This document shows, piece after piece, positions 1 through 6,820 of a stretch of 10,074 nucleotides of DNA. The translations under genes and the position numbers were made by a program. The stretch spans positions 1 to 10,074 of the forward strand of contig JADLBI010000290.1 of the NCBI GenBank assembly GCA_020847775.1. The letters run 5' to 3'. Each line of letters starts with the position of its first letter. Within the stretch, counting starts at the first letter, position 1. Below the pieces are notes generated by a model. It was not told where the DNA came from. It was given only the letters and a program-made list of their open reading frames with translations, and did no database searches. The DNA is from Opitutaceae bacterium (GTDB lineage: Bacteria; Verrucomicrobiota; Verrucomicrobiia; Opitutales; Opitutaceae).

Positions 1-477
1 GTAGCGCTTCACTGGTGTATCGAGAAATTTCTCCACCTCGGCGAAGGCGACGATCTCGTCAAATTTTTTTCGGATTTCGGCGCGACTCATGCCGAGGATG
101 GCACCGTTGAGGAAAATGTTCTCCCGGCCGCTCAGTTCAGGGTGAAACCCGGTGCCGACTTCGAGGAGTGAGGCGACTCGGCCATTGAGGGCGATGCGGC
201 CATGCGTGGGCTCAGTGATGCGCGAGAGGATTTTCAGCAGTGTGCTCTTGCCGGCGCCGTTGCGGCCGATGATGCCGACGACTTCACCGGGCTGCACTGA
301 GAAGGAGACATCGCGCAGGGCCCAGAATTCTTCGCGCTCAAAACTTGTGCCCCAGCGAAAGCGCCGCCAGAGCTTGCGGGCGGTGTGGTGCAACGTGTCG
401 CGCAAGTTGTCGTGCCGCGATTCGTGCTCGATCACGTAGCGTTTGCCGAGGCCGGTGACTTCGATTGCTGGGAGCAT
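1..477 (-). CDS. Wzt-like ABC transporter ATP-binding protein, 3' part beyond window
   Basis: This is the N-terminal 159 residues of an ATPase subunit that would power export of a polysaccharide through an ABC-2 permease at the inner membrane. Read from the ATG at 477, the frame stays open to base 1. Walker A is GRNGAGKST (residues 71-79). It is followed by LLEVGTGFHPELSGREN (about 104-120), the arrangement typical of the Wzt/TagH polysaccharide-export subfamily. The signature motif, Walker B and any C-terminal glycan-binding domain lie outside the window, so substrate type cannot be judged. The N-terminus (LPAIEVTGLGKRYVIEHE) looks complete for the family, which supports this start. No Shine-Dalgarno is visible; the bases before the ATG belong to a GGAGC-type repeat. 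The matching permease is at 1047-1877, but a four-helix-bundle gene lies between them. Family assignment is firm; the exported glycan is unknown. Confidence 0.93.
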   Translation of the reverse strand, partial: MLPAIEVTGLGKRYVIEHESRHDNLRDTLHHTARKLWRRFRWGTSFEREEFWALRDVSFSVQPGEVVGIIGRNGAGKSTLLKILSRITEPTHGRIALNGRVASLLEVGTGFHPELSGRENIFLNGAILGMSRAEIRKKFDEIVAFAEVEKFLDTPVKRY

Positions 478-482
478 GGGGT

Positions 483-502
483 TTGGAGCGTGGAGCAGGG
501 AG
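483..502. repeat. Left arm of imperfect inverted repeat flanking the four-helix-bundle gene
   Basis: The plus strand reads TTGGAGCGTGGAGCAGGGAG. The reverse complement of 1018-1037 is TTGGAGCAAGGAGCTGGGAG, which matches at 17 of 20 positions. The arm lies between the ATPase start codon (477) and the four-helix-bundle stop codon (510). It is made of GGAGC-like units and is low in complexity, so part of the similarity could reflect shared simple sequence rather than true terminal repeats. Confidence 0.6.
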
Positions 503-509
503 GAAGGAG

Positions 510-869
510 TCAGAGCGTGCGGCGGAAAGCGGTTATCATGCGACATTCTTCCTCAAGAGCTTGCAGATGTTGATCGCATATGACTGTGGAAATGACCGAT
601 TTTGCGTGTAGGAATAGCATGATGTTGGCCGTTTCAAAAGCCGAGCGGCGGGCGATGTTGAGAAAGTGGGCGAATTCCTTGTCCGAGTCGCTGCCCGAGC
701 CTTCGGCGATATTGTTGGAGATACTTAATGCGGCCGCACGAAGTTGCTCGGCGTAACGGCGGTAGCCGCGCGATTCCAAGTCGCTGGCGATATCATGGAA
801 GTCACTGCCGATGGCGATGGCGCGTTTCCAAATGTCAAATTGCTGAAACCTGAATCTGTGGTTGCGCAT
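510..869 (-). CDS. Four-helix-bundle protein (23S rRNA intervening-sequence / S23 family)
   Basis: This 119-residue protein carries the hallmark core QLRAAALSISNNIAEG (residues 42-57), followed by KEFAHFLNIARRSAFE (64-79). That is the usual pattern of the small four-helix-bundle family first seen in 23S rRNA intervening sequences. Length is normal for the family. Members form helical oligomers; their cellular function is not settled, though some (Avd) bind nucleic acid. The frame extends upstream to 965, but those extra 32 residues (rich in Pro, Ser and Leu) merely translate the GGAGC-rich repeat tract, so the ATG at 869 starting MRNHRFRFQQFDIWKRA is preferred. No Shine-Dalgarno is seen. The gene interrupts a transporter operon (permease upstream, ATPase downstream) in the same orientation, with GGAGC-type repeats on both sides, which suggests later insertion. 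Family call is secure; role in export is doubtful. Confidence 0.9.
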   Translation of the reverse strand: MRNHRFRFQQFDIWKRAIAIGSDFHDIASDLESRGYRRYAEQLRAAALSISNNIAEGSGSDSDKEFAHFLNIARRSAFETANIMLFLHAKSVISTVICDQHLQALEEECRMITAFRRTL

Positions 870-960
870 GGGGTGTGGGGGCTTGGGGCGAGGAGCTTGG
901 AGCAGAGAGCGCGGAGTGGGGAGCAGGGATAGGGGAGCGAGGAGCGCGGAGTGGGGAATG
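870..960. repeat. Purine-rich GGAGC-type low-complexity tract with 16-bp direct repeat
   Basis: The plus strand is almost purely purine-rich, built from units such as GGAGC, GGGGAG and GAGCGCGG. An exact 16-bp direct repeat, GAGCGCGGAGTGGGGA, occurs at 907-922 and 942-957, 35 bp apart. The tract abuts the four-helix-bundle start codon (869), and 1011-1047 holds a pyrimidine-rich counterpart in the opposite sense. Possible roles are a recombination or slippage substrate, or a transcript structure; none is shown. Confidence 0.8.
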
Positions 961-1017
961 GGCAAGGTGTGATGGAGGGCTTTTCCGCCCTGTGTGTTGA
1001 TGTGCTCGATTTCTCAT

Positions 1018-1037
1018 CTCCCAGCTCCTTGCTCCAA
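1018..1037. repeat. Right arm of imperfect inverted repeat flanking the four-helix-bundle gene
   Basis: The plus strand reads CTCCCAGCTCCTTGCTCCAA, the inverted partner of 483-502 with three mismatches. It starts 10 bases downstream (in the minus-strand sense) of the permease stop codon at 1047-1049, so the repeat begins almost where the permease ends. It could pair with the purine-rich tract at 870-960 as well as with the left arm. Confidence 0.6.
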
Positions 1038-1046
1038 TCTCCCCGC

Positions 1047-1877
1047 TCAAATCACATCCGCAAACTGGCGTTCGGTGCGGCGGAAATACCAGAGGCCGGT
1101 GACGAGCATGATCAGTGCGAATAGCACAGAAACTCCAAGTCCCGGAATATACAGGTCGGTTTTGCCGGACAACAAACACCAGCGCACGCCGTCCACCACG
1201 CCGGAGAGTGGATTGAGCGCGAGCAGGTCGCGCCAGTTGGGCAGGAAATCCGTGCGATATCCCACCGGGGTGATGAATACGCCGATTTGAAGCAGGAATG
1301 GCGTGATGAATCGAAAGTCGCGAAAACGCACCGTGAGCGCCGTGATCCAGAGTCCCGCGCCCAACGCGATGGTGAGTGCAAGCAGCACGAAGGCTGGGAG
1401 CACCAGCAGGTGCCAGTCCGGCCAGTAACCGAATGAGGCCAAGGCGATCAGGGTGAGCACCAGCACGATGGCAAAGTCGATCAGCGCCACGCCCAACGCG
1501 GCGATGGGCACGACCAAGCGCGGAAAATACACTTTGCTGATGAGGTGGGAATTGCCCACGAGACTGTTGCCCGCGCCGCTGAAAGCGTTGGCGAATAATT
1601 GCCACGGCAGCAGACCGCAGGCGACGATGAGCGGATAGGGGACGCCGCCGTCGGGCATCTTGGCGAGCTTGCCGAAAACGAAGGTCAGCAATACCACTTG
1701 GACGAGTGGCTGGATGATGGCCCATGCCGCGCCGAGCACCGCCTGCTTGTAACGCACCTTGACATCGCGAAGGGCGAGGAATCCGGCCAGCTCGCGGTAA
1801 CGCCACAAGTCTGACCAGTAGTGTTTCTCGGACTTGCCGGCTTCGATGACGAGGTGTGGTGTGGTCTCTTCGGCCAT
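1047..1877 (-). CDS. ABC-2 type polysaccharide export permease (Wzm/TagG-like)
   Basis: This 276-residue inner-membrane protein is the channel subunit of a glycan exporter. The N-terminal stretch WRYRELAGFLALRDVKVRYKQAVLGAAW (about 25-52) is the cytoplasmic amphipathic segment typical of Wzm/TagG permeases. It is followed by six likely membrane segments: roughly 52-70, 82-95, 119-145, 153-180, 190-207 and 245-265. NPLSGVVDGVRW near the C-terminus (about residues 222-233) is also characteristic. Length matches the usual 255-280 residues. The start at 1877 lies 4 nt after the glycosyltransferase stop, implying cotranscription. Its ATPase partner (1-477) is separated by a four-helix-bundle gene and repeats, whereas the two subunit genes usually adjoin. 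The substrate could be O-antigen, capsule or another surface glycan; the sequence does not decide. Confidence 0.93.
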   Translation of the reverse strand: MAEETTPHLVIEAGKSEKHYWSDLWRYRELAGFLALRDVKVRYKQAVLGAAWAIIQPLVQVVLLTFVFGKLAKMPDGGVPYPLIVACGLLPWQLFANAFSGAGNSLVGNSHLISKVYFPRLVVPIAALGVALIDFAIVLVLTLIALASFGYWPDWHLLVLPAFVLLALTIALGAGLWITALTVRFRDFRFITPFLLQIGVFITPVGYRTDFLPNWRDLLALNPLSGVVDGVRWCLLSGKTDLYIPGLGVSVLFALIMLVTGLWYFRRTERQFADVI

Positions 1878-1881
1878 AGGT

Positions 1882-2952
1882 TTAGTTGCGCAAAGCTTGG
1901 GCGAGGCGGTTCACGAAATGCGGGAAAGCAAACGTTTCGGCATGGCGACGGACAATCTCCGAATCGTTAGGCTGCCGCAAGAGATCGGTCACCGCCGCGG
2001 CCAGTTCAGGCACGTTGCCATACTCCACCAATATTCCTGTTTGGCCTGTGATGACTTCAGGGGTGCCGCCGGCGCGCGCGCCGATGCAGGCTTTGCCGCG
2101 AATCATGGCCTCAAGATAAACCAGCCCGAACCCTTCGCGGCGACTGGGCAGGGCGAAGACGGAGCAGCCCGCGTATTCTTCGGCTAATTGCTCATCGGGA
2201 AGCGCGCCTAAGAATGTCACTTTGTTCTCCACGCCGAGTTGGCGAGCGAGAGCTTGCAGACGCGGCAGATCATCACCTGTGCCGACGATGCGTAATTGGA
2301 CTGCGGGCGCGTTTCGCGTAACCGCGGGCATGGCTTCAATCAAGGTGTCAAAACCTTTATAAGCATCGGCGCGGACCAAGCGCCCCACCGACAGGATGAT
2401 GGGAGTAGCGGCGGAGCTCGCTCTGAGGTTTTGCGCGAGCTGTGGGTCGAGCGTGTTGGGCACGACAACCAGCCGCGCGGGATCGAGCCCCGGGCAAAAC
2501 CGCAACAGTTGCCGACGCGTGTATTCGCTGATACACAAGATGCGCTCCGCCCCGCGCAACGACCAACGTTCGAGGCCAGTGAACGGCCGCCACACTTCGA
2601 TGCCGTGCGCGACCAAGGCGTAACGCAGTGAGGGGTTGCCGATCCGCGCGAGCTTAGCCGCGACGAGTTGTCCGATGTGGCCGCAAACCACCCAGTCAGC
2701 GTCGCGTGCCAGCCTAATCGCATGCCACACAAACCGCGACTTGCGCCGATCAGCCCCGCGGTGCGCGACCAAGCGCCCATTGCTGTAGCGGGAAAGTCCC
2801 GTAGGCGGCTCGTCGCGATCATTCAAGGCCAGGGAGTTTACCCGGCCACCGGGCCCGCATAGCTCGCACAGCGCCTTGAGGTAGAGCCGCATGATGCGGG
2901 CGATGCCGCCCTCGGCGCGAAACAGTTCGGGGGAGAGGAGCACGATTTTCAT
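1882..2952 (-). CDS. Glycosyltransferase family 4 (GT-B fold)
   Basis: This 356-residue enzyme is predicted to transfer a sugar from an activated nucleotide donor to a growing glycan at the cytoplasmic face of the inner membrane. The N-terminal Rossmann half begins MKIVLLSPELFRAEGGIAR, with the acceptor-side AHGIEVW at about 115-121. The donor half has SVGRLVRADAYKGFDTLIEA (about 188-207) and the retaining-GT signature EGFGLVYLE, with the two glutamates at 273 and 281 (EX7E). GGTPEVI follows. The ATG at 2952 is chosen because its ATGA overlaps the asnB stop, the standard sign of translational coupling; an extension to 2970 adds only six residues that do not look like the family. Next comes the export permease, 4 nt away. 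Sugar and linkage cannot be told from sequence alone. Confidence 0.93.
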   Translation of the reverse strand: MKIVLLSPELFRAEGGIARIMRLYLKALCELCGPGGRVNSLALNDRDEPPTGLSRYSNGRLVAHRGADRRKSRFVWHAIRLARDADWVVCGHIGQLVAAKLARIGNPSLRYALVAHGIEVWRPFTGLERWSLRGAERILCISEYTRRQLLRFCPGLDPARLVVVPNTLDPQLAQNLRASSAATPIILSVGRLVRADAYKGFDTLIEAMPAVTRNAPAVQLRIVGTGDDLPRLQALARQLGVENKVTFLGALPDEQLAEEYAGCSVFALPSRREGFGLVYLEAMIRGKACIGARAGGTPEVITGQTGILVEYGNVPELAAAVTDLLRQPNDSEIVRRHAETFAFPHFVNRLAQALRN

Positions 2953-4838
2953 GCGCGCTGATTGCGGCAAAACTGAACCAGCATCGCGACGGTCCAGACG
3001 CGCGACCAGGCGCGGTTATCGGTGCCGTCGCGGAACCGCGTCCAGAGCACCTGCGTCGGCGGGGCTTGCAACAAAGGGCAGGCGGAGAGCGAGGTCGCGG
3101 AAAACGTCTCTTCCAAAAACGGCCTGAGTTCGGCGCGCATCCAAAGCGGGAAGGGGAAGGTGAAGCCTTGTTTTCTGCGCTGCCGAATGGCGGCGGGAAG
3201 CAGGTCCCGCGTCGCGTCGGCCAAGGCTTGTTTCATCACGCGCGGGTTGAATTTGAACGCGGCGCGTTGCGGCCAGAGCCACTCGATGAGCACGCGATCG
3301 ACCAGTGGCACGCGCAGCTCCAACGAGTGCGCCATGCTGAACACGTCGCTGTCGCGCAGCAGCACGTCGGCCATGTAGGTGCGCAATTCCCACGCGCTCA
3401 CGGTTTGAAAAGACTCGGCTCCGGCCAGTTCGCAGGCGAGGTCTTCCAATCGCGGGTGATGCGGGCCGAGGCGCTCGGCCTGACGGCGCGCTTCCGGTGC
3501 CAGCAGGTTGAGGCGGGCGGGTTCAGGCAGCACACTGCGGCGCAGCGAGGCCAGTTCGTGCAAATCACGCGCATGGCCGAGGAGGTCGGCCAGCTTGCGC
3601 AAACGGGTGCCCGGCCGCGCTTGCAACCATGCCAAGATGGCGCGCTGAAGCGACGCCGGCAACAAGCGCCACCGCGGTAGCCAGCGGTTGAGCTTGGGCA
3701 AATCGGTGAACGACGGGTAGCCGCCAAAAAGTTCGTCGCCGCCCAAGCCGGACAGCGCGACGGTCACGCCGCCTTGGCGGGCGGTTTGGCTGGCGTAGTA
3801 GGTGTTGATGCCATCGCCGGTGGGTTGGTCGAAGGAGGCGAGAATTCTGGGCAGATCGCCGGCCACCCGTTGGCCGGTGATGAGTTCCGCGTGGTGCTCG
3901 GTGCCGAAGGTGTCGGCGACGAGTTGGGCGCTGCTTTGCTCCGAATAGTGCTGTTCGTTGAAAACGAGCGAAAAGGTTTTGAGCTTGGCCGCGCCACCGC
4001 GGGCCATCAATCCGACAACGGCGGATGAATCCATGCCGCCGGATAGAAACGCGCCGACCGGCACGTCGGACAGGCGGTGGGCGCGGATGGAATCCTCCAA
4101 ATGCGCGCGCAAGCCCGCGACAAACTCGTTGTAGGTCGTGGCGCGGTTGGCGCGATCCGTGGGGAAATGCCACCAGGCACTCGTGCTGACGCGGCCCCGC
4201 GGATCGCAGCGCAGGCAGTGTCCGGGGGGCAGGTTCGACACGCCACTGAACATGGTGCGCGGGGCGGGCACGGTGAACCACGCCAAGAATTGGCCCACCG
4301 CGGCGGGATCGATTTCACGCTCGATCTCGCCGCTGGCGAAGAGCGCGCGCAGTTCGGAGGCGAAAACCACGCCGCCGCGCGGATGGCGCGCATAGTAGAA
4401 CGGCTTGATGCCGAACGCGTCGCGCGCGGCGAATAAGGTGCGTTCCACCGCATCCCATACGGCAAACGCGAACATACCTCGCAGGCGCGGCAGACAAGCC
4501 TCGCGCCATTGGGCGAAGGCGGCGAGCAGGACCTCGGTGTCGCATTCCGTGCGGAACGCGTGGCCGAGCGGCTCCAGCTCGCGGCGCAGTTCGCGGAAAT
4601 TGTAGATTGCGCCATTGAAGACCAAGGTGAATCGGCCATCGGCGGTGCGCATCGGCTGGTGCCCATGGGCGGGGTCAAAAATCGCCAAGCGCTTCATGCC
4701 GAGGGTGGCGCCGTCGAGCTCGCTCAGTCCGGCGTCATCGGGGCCGCGATGCACCATGGCCGCGCCCATGCGCTCAACCGCGTGGCTGCGAACGGTCGGG
4801 TGCACCTCGTTGCTAACGAATCCGGCAATGCCGCACAT
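2949..4838 (-). CDS. asnB: Asparagine synthetase B, glutamine-hydrolysing
   Basis: This 629-residue two-domain enzyme makes asparagine, or amidates a related acid, from aspartate, glutamine and ATP. The class II glutaminase domain comes first: Cys2 nucleophile (MCGIAGF), RGPDD at 31-35, NGAIYN at 75-80 and ECDTEV at 98-103. The ATP-pyrophosphatase synthetase domain follows, with SGGMDSS at 266-272, SGLGGDELFGGY at 363-374 and a C-terminal RRKQGFTFPF motif. Length is usual for the bacterial AsnB family found in exopolysaccharide gene clusters. All key residues are present, so it should be active. The start at 4838 places Cys at position 2, as required after Met removal. It overlaps the glycosyltransferase start by 4 nt. 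Such genes in glycan clusters may modify sugar carboxyls, but ordinary asparagine synthesis is equally possible. Confidence 0.95.
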   Translation of the reverse strand: MCGIAGFVSNEVHPTVRSHAVERMGAAMVHRGPDDAGLSELDGATLGMKRLAIFDPAHGHQPMRTADGRFTLVFNGAIYNFRELRRELEPLGHAFRTECDTEVLLAAFAQWREACLPRLRGMFAFAVWDAVERTLFAARDAFGIKPFYYARHPRGGVVFASELRALFASGEIEREIDPAAVGQFLAWFTVPAPRTMFSGVSNLPPGHCLRCDPRGRVSTSAWWHFPTDRANRATTYNEFVAGLRAHLEDSIRAHRLSDVPVGAFLSGGMDSSAVVGLMARGGAAKLKTFSLVFNEQHYSEQSSAQLVADTFGTEHHAELITGQRVAGDLPRILASFDQPTGDGINTYYASQTARQGGVTVALSGLGGDELFGGYPSFTDLPKLNRWLPRWRLLPASLQRAILAWLQARPGTRLRKLADLLGHARDLHELASLRRSVLPEPARLNLLAPEARRQAERLGPHHPRLEDLACELAGAESFQTVSAWELRTYMADVLLRDSDVFSMAHSLELRVPLVDRVLIEWLWPQRAAFKFNPRVMKQALADATRDLLPAAIRQRRKQGFTFPFPLWMRAELRPFLEETFSATSLSACPLLQAPPTQVLWTRFRDGTDNRAWSRVWTVAMLVQFCRNQRA

Positions 4839-4997
4839 GATACTTTAGCAAGCTTCGCCCCGTCGCTTCCCGAGGGCGCAACCGAGGTGGTGGTTTAGGA
4901 GTGACTGCTCCATGCTGGCACTGGGGAATAACCCCCAGCGACAAAGTGATTTATGGCCCTACCAATTCTGCGCAACTCCTTTGATGGCAAAGTGGTC
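4839..4997. other. Intergenic region upstream of asnB, with one short hairpin
   Basis: These 159 bp separate the DJ-1-family stop (4998) from the asnB start (4838), both on the minus strand. CTGGGG (4921-4926) and CCCCAG (4933-4938) form a 6-bp stem with a 6-nt loop, without a T-run on either strand, so it is not a clear intrinsic terminator. The region is long enough to hold the promoter of the asnB-glycosyltransferase-permease transcript, but I see no convincing -35/-10 pair. Confidence 0.4.
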
Positions 4998-5537
4998 TCA
5001 CGCGTGAATCGATTCCGTGATGCGCTGGGCCGTTTCCTGTCCACAGAGACGTTCGACCAGTGCCAAGCCGAAATCCAGGGCCGTGCCCGCGCCGCGCGAG
5101 GTGAGCAGATGCTCATCCCAGACGATACGCTGGTCCGGGAGCAGCGCGGGAAGTTCGGCGGCGACTGAAGCGTGGGCGGTATGGCGGCGGCCAGTTAGCA
5201 GGCCCGCATCCAGCAAAACGGTGGGCGCGGCACAGATGGCGGCGACGATGCGCCGGGCGGCATAAGGGCGTCGCGCCAGATCGAGCACCGGCTGGCTCGC
5301 GCGCAGTAATTTGACGCCGGGGCCGCCCGGCAGCAGTAGGCAATCGGCCAGCGTGGCGGGGGCCAGCGCGAGGGTGGTGTCCGCGTGCAAAGTGATGCCG
5401 TTGCGACCGGTCACGTGGATCGAGTCGCAGAGGGCGGCGATGCCGACCTCGACACCGGCGCGCCGTAGCAAATCAATCGGGGTGATGGCTTCGATCTCTT
5501 CAAATCCCTCCGCCAAGATTGCGAGAACCGTGGGCAT
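4998..5537 (-). CDS. DJ-1/PfpI (ThiJ/YajL-like) family protein
   Basis: This 179-residue cytoplasmic protein belongs to the DJ-1 superfamily of class I glutamine-amidotransferase-like folds, whose members act as glyoxalase/deglycase-like or redox-sensing proteins. The N-terminus AILAEGFEEIEAITPIDLLRRAG matches the DJ-1 strand-helix, with Glu16 equivalent to DJ-1 Glu18. LLLPGGPG lies at 67-74. The nucleophile elbow AAICAAPTVLLDAG has Cys102 (DJ-1 Cys106). His122 lies in the THP-like position, and TSRGAGTALDFGLALVE (146-162) is the family C-terminal motif. The frame runs on to 5933 but that part is antisense to the next gene, so ATG 5537 is taken; it gives the normal family length. It diverges from the SDR gene with only 18 nt between starts. 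Catalytic residues are intact; the precise substrate is unknown. Confidence 0.92.
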   Translation of the reverse strand: MPTVLAILAEGFEEIEAITPIDLLRRAGVEVGIAALCDSIHVTGRNGITLHADTTLALAPATLADCLLLPGGPGVKLLRASQPVLDLARRPYAARRIVAAICAAPTVLLDAGLLTGRRHTAHASVAAELPALLPDQRIVWDEHLLTSRGAGTALDFGLALVERLCGQETAQRITESIHA

Positions 5538-5555
5538 GGGTTCCACTACACAGCA
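5538..5555. promoter_or_regulatory. 18-nt divergent gap between two start codons
   Basis: The DJ-1-family gene (minus, ATG at 5537) and the SDR gene (plus, ATG at 5556) have start codons separated by only 18 nt. Any sigma-dependent promoters must lie inside the opposite gene's coding sequence, or the transcripts are leaderless or nearly so. I see no convincing -10/-35 pairs. The layout is seen directly; the regulatory reading is inference. Confidence 0.4.
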
Positions 5556-6458
5556 ATGTTTGAAGCTTCGCACCGTTTTTGTGCGGGAAAACGCCTGTTT
5601 GTCGCGGGTTGCGGCTATGTGGGCAGCGCGGTCGCGCGGCAAGGCATGGCGCTGGGTATGGAGGTGCATGCGCTGACCCGCAATCCGGTGATGGCCGCCG
5701 GCCTGCGCGATGCGGGCATCAAGGTCATGGTCGCAGATCTCGCCACGGCGGATTGGCATGGGCAATTGCCGGGTGAAATGGATTTTGTGCTCAATAGCGT
5801 GAGTTCGGGTGGGGGCGGGCTGGAGGGCTATCGGCACAGCTACAGCGAAGGGATGGCGTCGTTGTTGCAGTGGGCGCGCGCCGCGAAAATCGGCACCTGC
5901 GTTTATACCAGCAGCACGTCCGTCTATCCACAAGGTGGCGGCGTGGTGGTGGACGAAACCGCCCCGCTGGAATCCGTCGCCGATGAACGGGCGCTGGTGT
6001 TATGCGCGGCGGAGCAGCAGTTGCGCGCAAGCACCGCGGTCGGCCGGGCGTATATTTTGCGCTTGGCGGGGATCTACGGCCCCGGGCGGCATCATTTATT
6101 GGATCAAATCAGAACGGGCGGCGTTTTGCCGGGAGGCTGGGATCATCGGTTGAATCTGATTCATCGCGATGATGCGGCGGCGGCGGTTTGGGCGGCATGG
6201 GGCGCGCCCGATGCTATGGCGAGTGGCACCTATAATGTGGCCGACGATGGTCCCGTGACGAAAGCCGCGTTGATCGAATGGCTGGCCGGGCAATTGGGCG
6301 TGCCCGCGCCGACATTCGACGCGCGGCAGCCGACGCGCCGCGGACGTGACGTGCCCGATCGCGTGATCGCCAACGCCAAAATCAAACGCGAACTGGGCTG
6401 GCGACCGCGTTACCCGGATTACCGCGCGGGTTATGCGGCCATCCTCGCGGCACTCTAG
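5556..6458 (+). CDS. Atypical SDR-family NAD(P)-dependent oxidoreductase/epimerase (YeeZ-like)
   Basis: This 300-residue protein has the Rossmann nucleotide-binding motif GCGYVGS (18-24) close to its N-terminus, the VYTSSTSVYPQGGG segment (116-129) that carries the active-site Ser/Thr, and RLAGIYGPGR (169-178), a hallmark of extended SDRs such as sugar epimerases. LIHRDDAAAAVWAA (201-214) and the C-terminal ELGWRPRYPDYRAGY also match epimerase-like proteins. The classical YxxxK pair is absent: where it is expected the sequence reads RALVLCAAEQQLR (about 145-157), as in YeeZ-type atypical members, so epimerase chemistry is not assured. The start at 5556 gives a compact N-terminus; no in-frame alternative close by fits better. 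No Shine-Dalgarno. It is divergent from the DJ-1-family gene and 53 nt before ybaB. Substrate unknown; dehydrogenase or reductase are alternatives. Confidence 0.87.
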   Translation: MFEASHRFCAGKRLFVAGCGYVGSAVARQGMALGMEVHALTRNPVMAAGLRDAGIKVMVADLATADWHGQLPGEMDFVLNSVSSGGGGLEGYRHSYSEGMASLLQWARAAKIGTCVYTSSTSVYPQGGGVVVDETAPLESVADERALVLCAAEQQLRASTAVGRAYILRLAGIYGPGRHHLLDQIRTGGVLPGGWDHRLNLIHRDDAAAAVWAAWGAPDAMASGTYNVADDGPVTKAALIEWLAGQLGVPAPTFDARQPTRRGRDVPDRVIANAKIKRELGWRPRYPDYRAGYAAILAAL

Positions 6459-6511
6459 CCTTGCCACTCGCGGTTCACGCTCACCCAATCCGCCTTCAAC
6501 CCGAATCTAAT

Positions 6512-6820
6512 ATGGCTGGTGTAGGCAAACTTCTCAAACAAGCCCAGAAAATGCAGCGCGGCATCGAAGCGCTCCAAGCGCAGCTCGATGCGCATGAAAT
6601 CAATGTCGCCAGCGGCGGTGGCGCCGTGAAGGTGAAGATCAACGGCAACGGCAAGTTCCTCGCGCTGGAGCTCGATCCGGAATTACTCAAGGAAGAGCCC
6701 AAGCTCGTGGCCGACACTATCCTCACCGCCATGCAGGACGCCGCCAAGCAATCGAAGGAATACAACGACGCGGAGATGCAGAAGGTGACCTCGGCGTTTC
6801 AGGTGCCGGGCATGTTCTGA
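6512..6820 (+). CDS. ybaB: YbaB/EbfC-family nucleoid-associated protein
   Basis: This 102-residue DNA-binding protein belongs to the YbaB/EbfC family of small dimeric nucleoid-associated proteins. The signature is seen throughout: MAGVGKLLKQAQKMQRGIEALQAQL at the N-terminus (helix), the ASGGGAVKVKINGNGKFLALELDPELL strand segment (about 33-59) and the C-terminal helix DTILTAMQDAAKQSKEY (68-84) ending GMF. Length is normal. A TTG at 6461 in frame would add 17 residues with no family match, so the ATG at 6512 is chosen. No Shine-Dalgarno precedes it. It lies just upstream of recR, a pairing conserved across many bacteria, often with dnaX in front; here an SDR gene takes that place. Function in recombination or nucleoid organisation is inferred from the family. 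Confidence 0.95.
   Translation: MAGVGKLLKQAQKMQRGIEALQAQLDAHEINVASGGGAVKVKINGNGKFLALELDPELLKEEPKLVADTILTAMQDAAKQSKEYNDAEMQKVTSAFQVPGMF

Larger units (their letters stand above)
483..1037. mobile_element. Candidate small cassette: four-helix-bundle gene with inverted GGAGC-rich flanks
   Basis: About 555 bp lies between two genes that normally adjoin, the permease and ATPase of one exporter. The segment contains one small gene (510-869) and GGAGC-rich tracts at both ends that are inverted relative to each other (483-502 and 1018-1037, 17/20). A third tract (870-960) in the same orientation as the left arm precedes the gene's start. Four-helix-bundle proteins of this family are known from intervening sequences inserted in 23S rRNA genes, and relatives (Avd) accompany diversity-generating retroelements, so association with inserted DNA has precedent. 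No transposase, reverse transcriptase or target-site duplication is visible. Mobility is inference. Confidence 0.35.

Noticed and set aside
152..439. 95-codon plus-strand frame over the ATPase gene
   Set aside because: It is antisense to the Wzt-like coding region, which has a clear Walker A motif; the frame has no family features.
510..869. Diversity-generating retroelement accessory gene (avd)
   Set aside because: The four-helix-bundle fold is shared with Avd, but no reverse transcriptase, template repeat or variable repeat is visible in the window.
870..965. N-terminal extension of the four-helix-bundle protein (32 residues)
   Set aside because: The extra residues are a translation of the low-complexity repeat and match nothing in the family; the ATG at 869 gives the standard length.
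835..1806. 323-codon minus-strand frame over the permease
   Set aside because: It is in another frame of the permease gene, is rich in Arg/Ala/His/Pro as typical shadows are, and its end translates the GGAGC repeat tract.
4921..4938. CTGGGG/CCCCAG hairpin as an intrinsic terminator of the DJ-1-family gene
   Set aside because: There is no T-run on the minus strand after the stem, so it is listed only as a hairpin in the intergenic entry.
5538..5933. N-terminal extension of the DJ-1-family protein
   Set aside because: This stretch is antisense to the SDR gene and the DJ-1 fold begins right at the ATG at 5537.
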